Shown here piece by piece: positions 62,701 to 64,000 of a DNA stretch of 64,000 bases. The DNA comes from Apostichopus japonicus (lineage: Eukaryota; Echinodermata; Holothuroidea; Aspidochirotida; Stichopodidae), in assembly GCF_037975245.1 (NCBI RefSeq), contig NC_092583.1, forward strand, positions 10,514,764 through 10,578,763, written 5' to 3'. Every line of letters begins with the position of its first letter. The first letter of the stretch is position 1. Under the pieces are notes generated by a model. That model did no database searches, was not told the DNA's origin, and saw only the letters and a program-made list of their open reading frames with translations. A program made the position numbers and the translations under genes.

Positions 62701-64000
62701 AAGACGACTTGATGTTGTTCACCCTAGATCAGATTTGCATTTACGTGGAGTCACTTCCTTATTTTTGTAACCCTTTTGCTTAAAGACAAACTTCTGGGGA
62801 AAGTGATTTTAATAGTACCTGTTTTAAAAGTGCAATATCGACTACTGAAAGAGTCAATGAATATAAAGTTATATTTCTGTATTGCATTCCTGATTGGTGA
62901 CCATTATTATATGATTAACTATTTAGTTCTTTCCTGAACTGATTGTGTACTTCATTACCTGACCAGCCCCCTCGCCCTCCCACACAACCCCCCTCCTCTG
63001 CCACTTTCCCATGTCATGTCATAATCACCTTGAGATGATGCTGTCATAACAGAAATGACCGGCATATTTATTATTTGAAATATTTGCTCTTAAAAAAGGA
63101 ACAAATCAGCGATTAAACTAAAATCCTCCTTTCGACAAAAAAAACAAGAAAAGAAAGACAAACCTCGGTCTCGGGGCAAGTCTCAATCTTGAACTCTTGC
63201 AGCAGCCTCACAACAGCAAACTTGATCTCCATCATGGCTAGTCGCACACCGAGACAAGCCCTGGGACCGTCACCGAACGGAAGCCACGATACGGGATGAA
63301 TCTTACTCCTGTTCTCTTTGTTGAATCTGAAAGATGAGATATAAGAAAGAAGCTTCGGTTCCTCACCCTCAGTGAAGCTTCAGTTTCTGCTTAGAACAAG
63401 AATTTATACTCAGTTTTACTTAGAAATAGGCATTCATTAACATACATACCAGGGATGAGCATGGGGTAAAAAAAAAATCACGGGACTTCACAGTTTTCGT
63501 ATGCTAAAGTGTTTTAGGATAATAGTTTTTGTCCCCGAGGTAGAAAAGAAATCACGGATATTCCGCGAATTTGCGGAAAAAGCTCATGCCTGACATACAT
63601 ACATGCATACATACATACATACACATATACATGTAAAGACCAACATTCCATCACCGTTCACATAGATTACTGTTGCCATTGGCAAGGAATACAAAAATTA
63701 AACCATTTTTGTTATTTAAATGAAGACCTGACAAATCATAGGAATTTGGGAATAAAAAAACCATGAGTTATTTAACAACACCATTCTAGAGTGAAGGCAT
63801 GGTGTAGCAGTTAGCCTGTCCACCCCACAATCATTAGGTTCCAGGTGCAAATCCCCACCGGGAACCGGATTCTCTTGACATCTTCAAAGCCACCGCTTTT
63901 GCAGATTTGTTGAGCAAAACTCTCCTGTAGGTTTCGTGAACATACCTTTTGTTCATGAATTCTTTCAGTGGTTTCAGAACAACCTTGTTCACCTTTTACC
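59731..64000. repeat. Segmental duplication, copy 2 (3' side of gene B2)
   Basis: Near-identical to 42349-46623 in the same orientation and truncated by the window edge. It carries the last two exons of the third P450 gene. Confidence 0.93.
61843..64000 (-). CDS. Cytochrome P450, CYP3-type, gene B2 (3' end only)
   Basis: Exon 12 (63164-63326, 163 bp) carries the PERF remainder and haem loop [10 protein letters not shown]. Exon 13 (61843-61959, 117 bp) ends with AEEANT and a TAG stop. Both equal the gene B exons in size; exon 13 differs from B by only a few substitutions (for example S for R before AEEA, and N for K in the last residues). Splice sites are intact. Upstream exons lie beyond the right edge of the window. 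It is the recent tandem duplicate of gene B and could be functional, but only about 93 codons are visible. Confidence 0.88.

Overview
This 64-kb window is animal nuclear DNA. It holds multi-exon genes with GT-AG introns, tRNA-derived SINEs, many short non-autonomous DNA transposons, AT and CATA microsatellites, and recent segmental duplications. The gene content is a tandem CYP3-type cytochrome P450 array plus a family of three-Ig-domain membrane receptors encoded in single exons. An invertebrate deuterostome, most plausibly an echinoderm, fits best. That is inference: no marker gene fixes the species.

Layout. All P450 genes lie on the minus strand. Gene A (3594-17431, 13 exons, 524 aa) is complete. 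Gene B (44425-56616, 13 exons, 529 aa) is complete. Gene B2 (from 61843) runs off the right edge, and only its last two exons are visible. Between B and B2 lies a relic holding the promoter side and the first 20 codons of an A-like gene (A2, 57639-57698). The flanks show that the array arose from duplication of a two-gene A-B unit: 17372-20797 matches 57639-59735, and 42349-46623 matches 59731-64000. A1, B1 and B2 remain, and the body of A2 is lost.

Between A1 and B1 sits a 17.6-kb island (22696-40341) that is absent from the paralogous A2-B2 junction. It is bounded by two direct copies of the same ~1.9-2.0-kb nested transposon (20798-22695 and 40342-42348). A CTCAG target duplication is split across the outer edges, and the unoccupied site is at 59731-59735. 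The island carries the Ig receptors: an intact plus-strand gene (25435-26895), an intact minus-strand gene (30322-31716), a decayed pseudogene of the latter (36530-37882) and a further fragment (about 39288-39765). The intact receptors have a signal peptide, three Ig-like domains, one membrane helix and a tail with paired tyrosine motifs. This architecture suggests phosphotyrosine signalling, perhaps in immune recognition.

The P450s are probably microsomal monooxygenases, and the Ig genes probably cell-surface receptors. Nothing in the sequence links the two sets functionally. Their neighbourhood looks like a product of transposon-mediated rearrangement. The rest of the window is introns and intergenic DNA rich in hAT-like MITEs with 8-bp target duplications, a TTAA-flanked MITE, a fold-back element, SINEs, U2 snRNA-like fragments and simple repeats. 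Coordinates for P450 exons were worked out by hand from splice signals, reading-frame phase and comparison of A with B.
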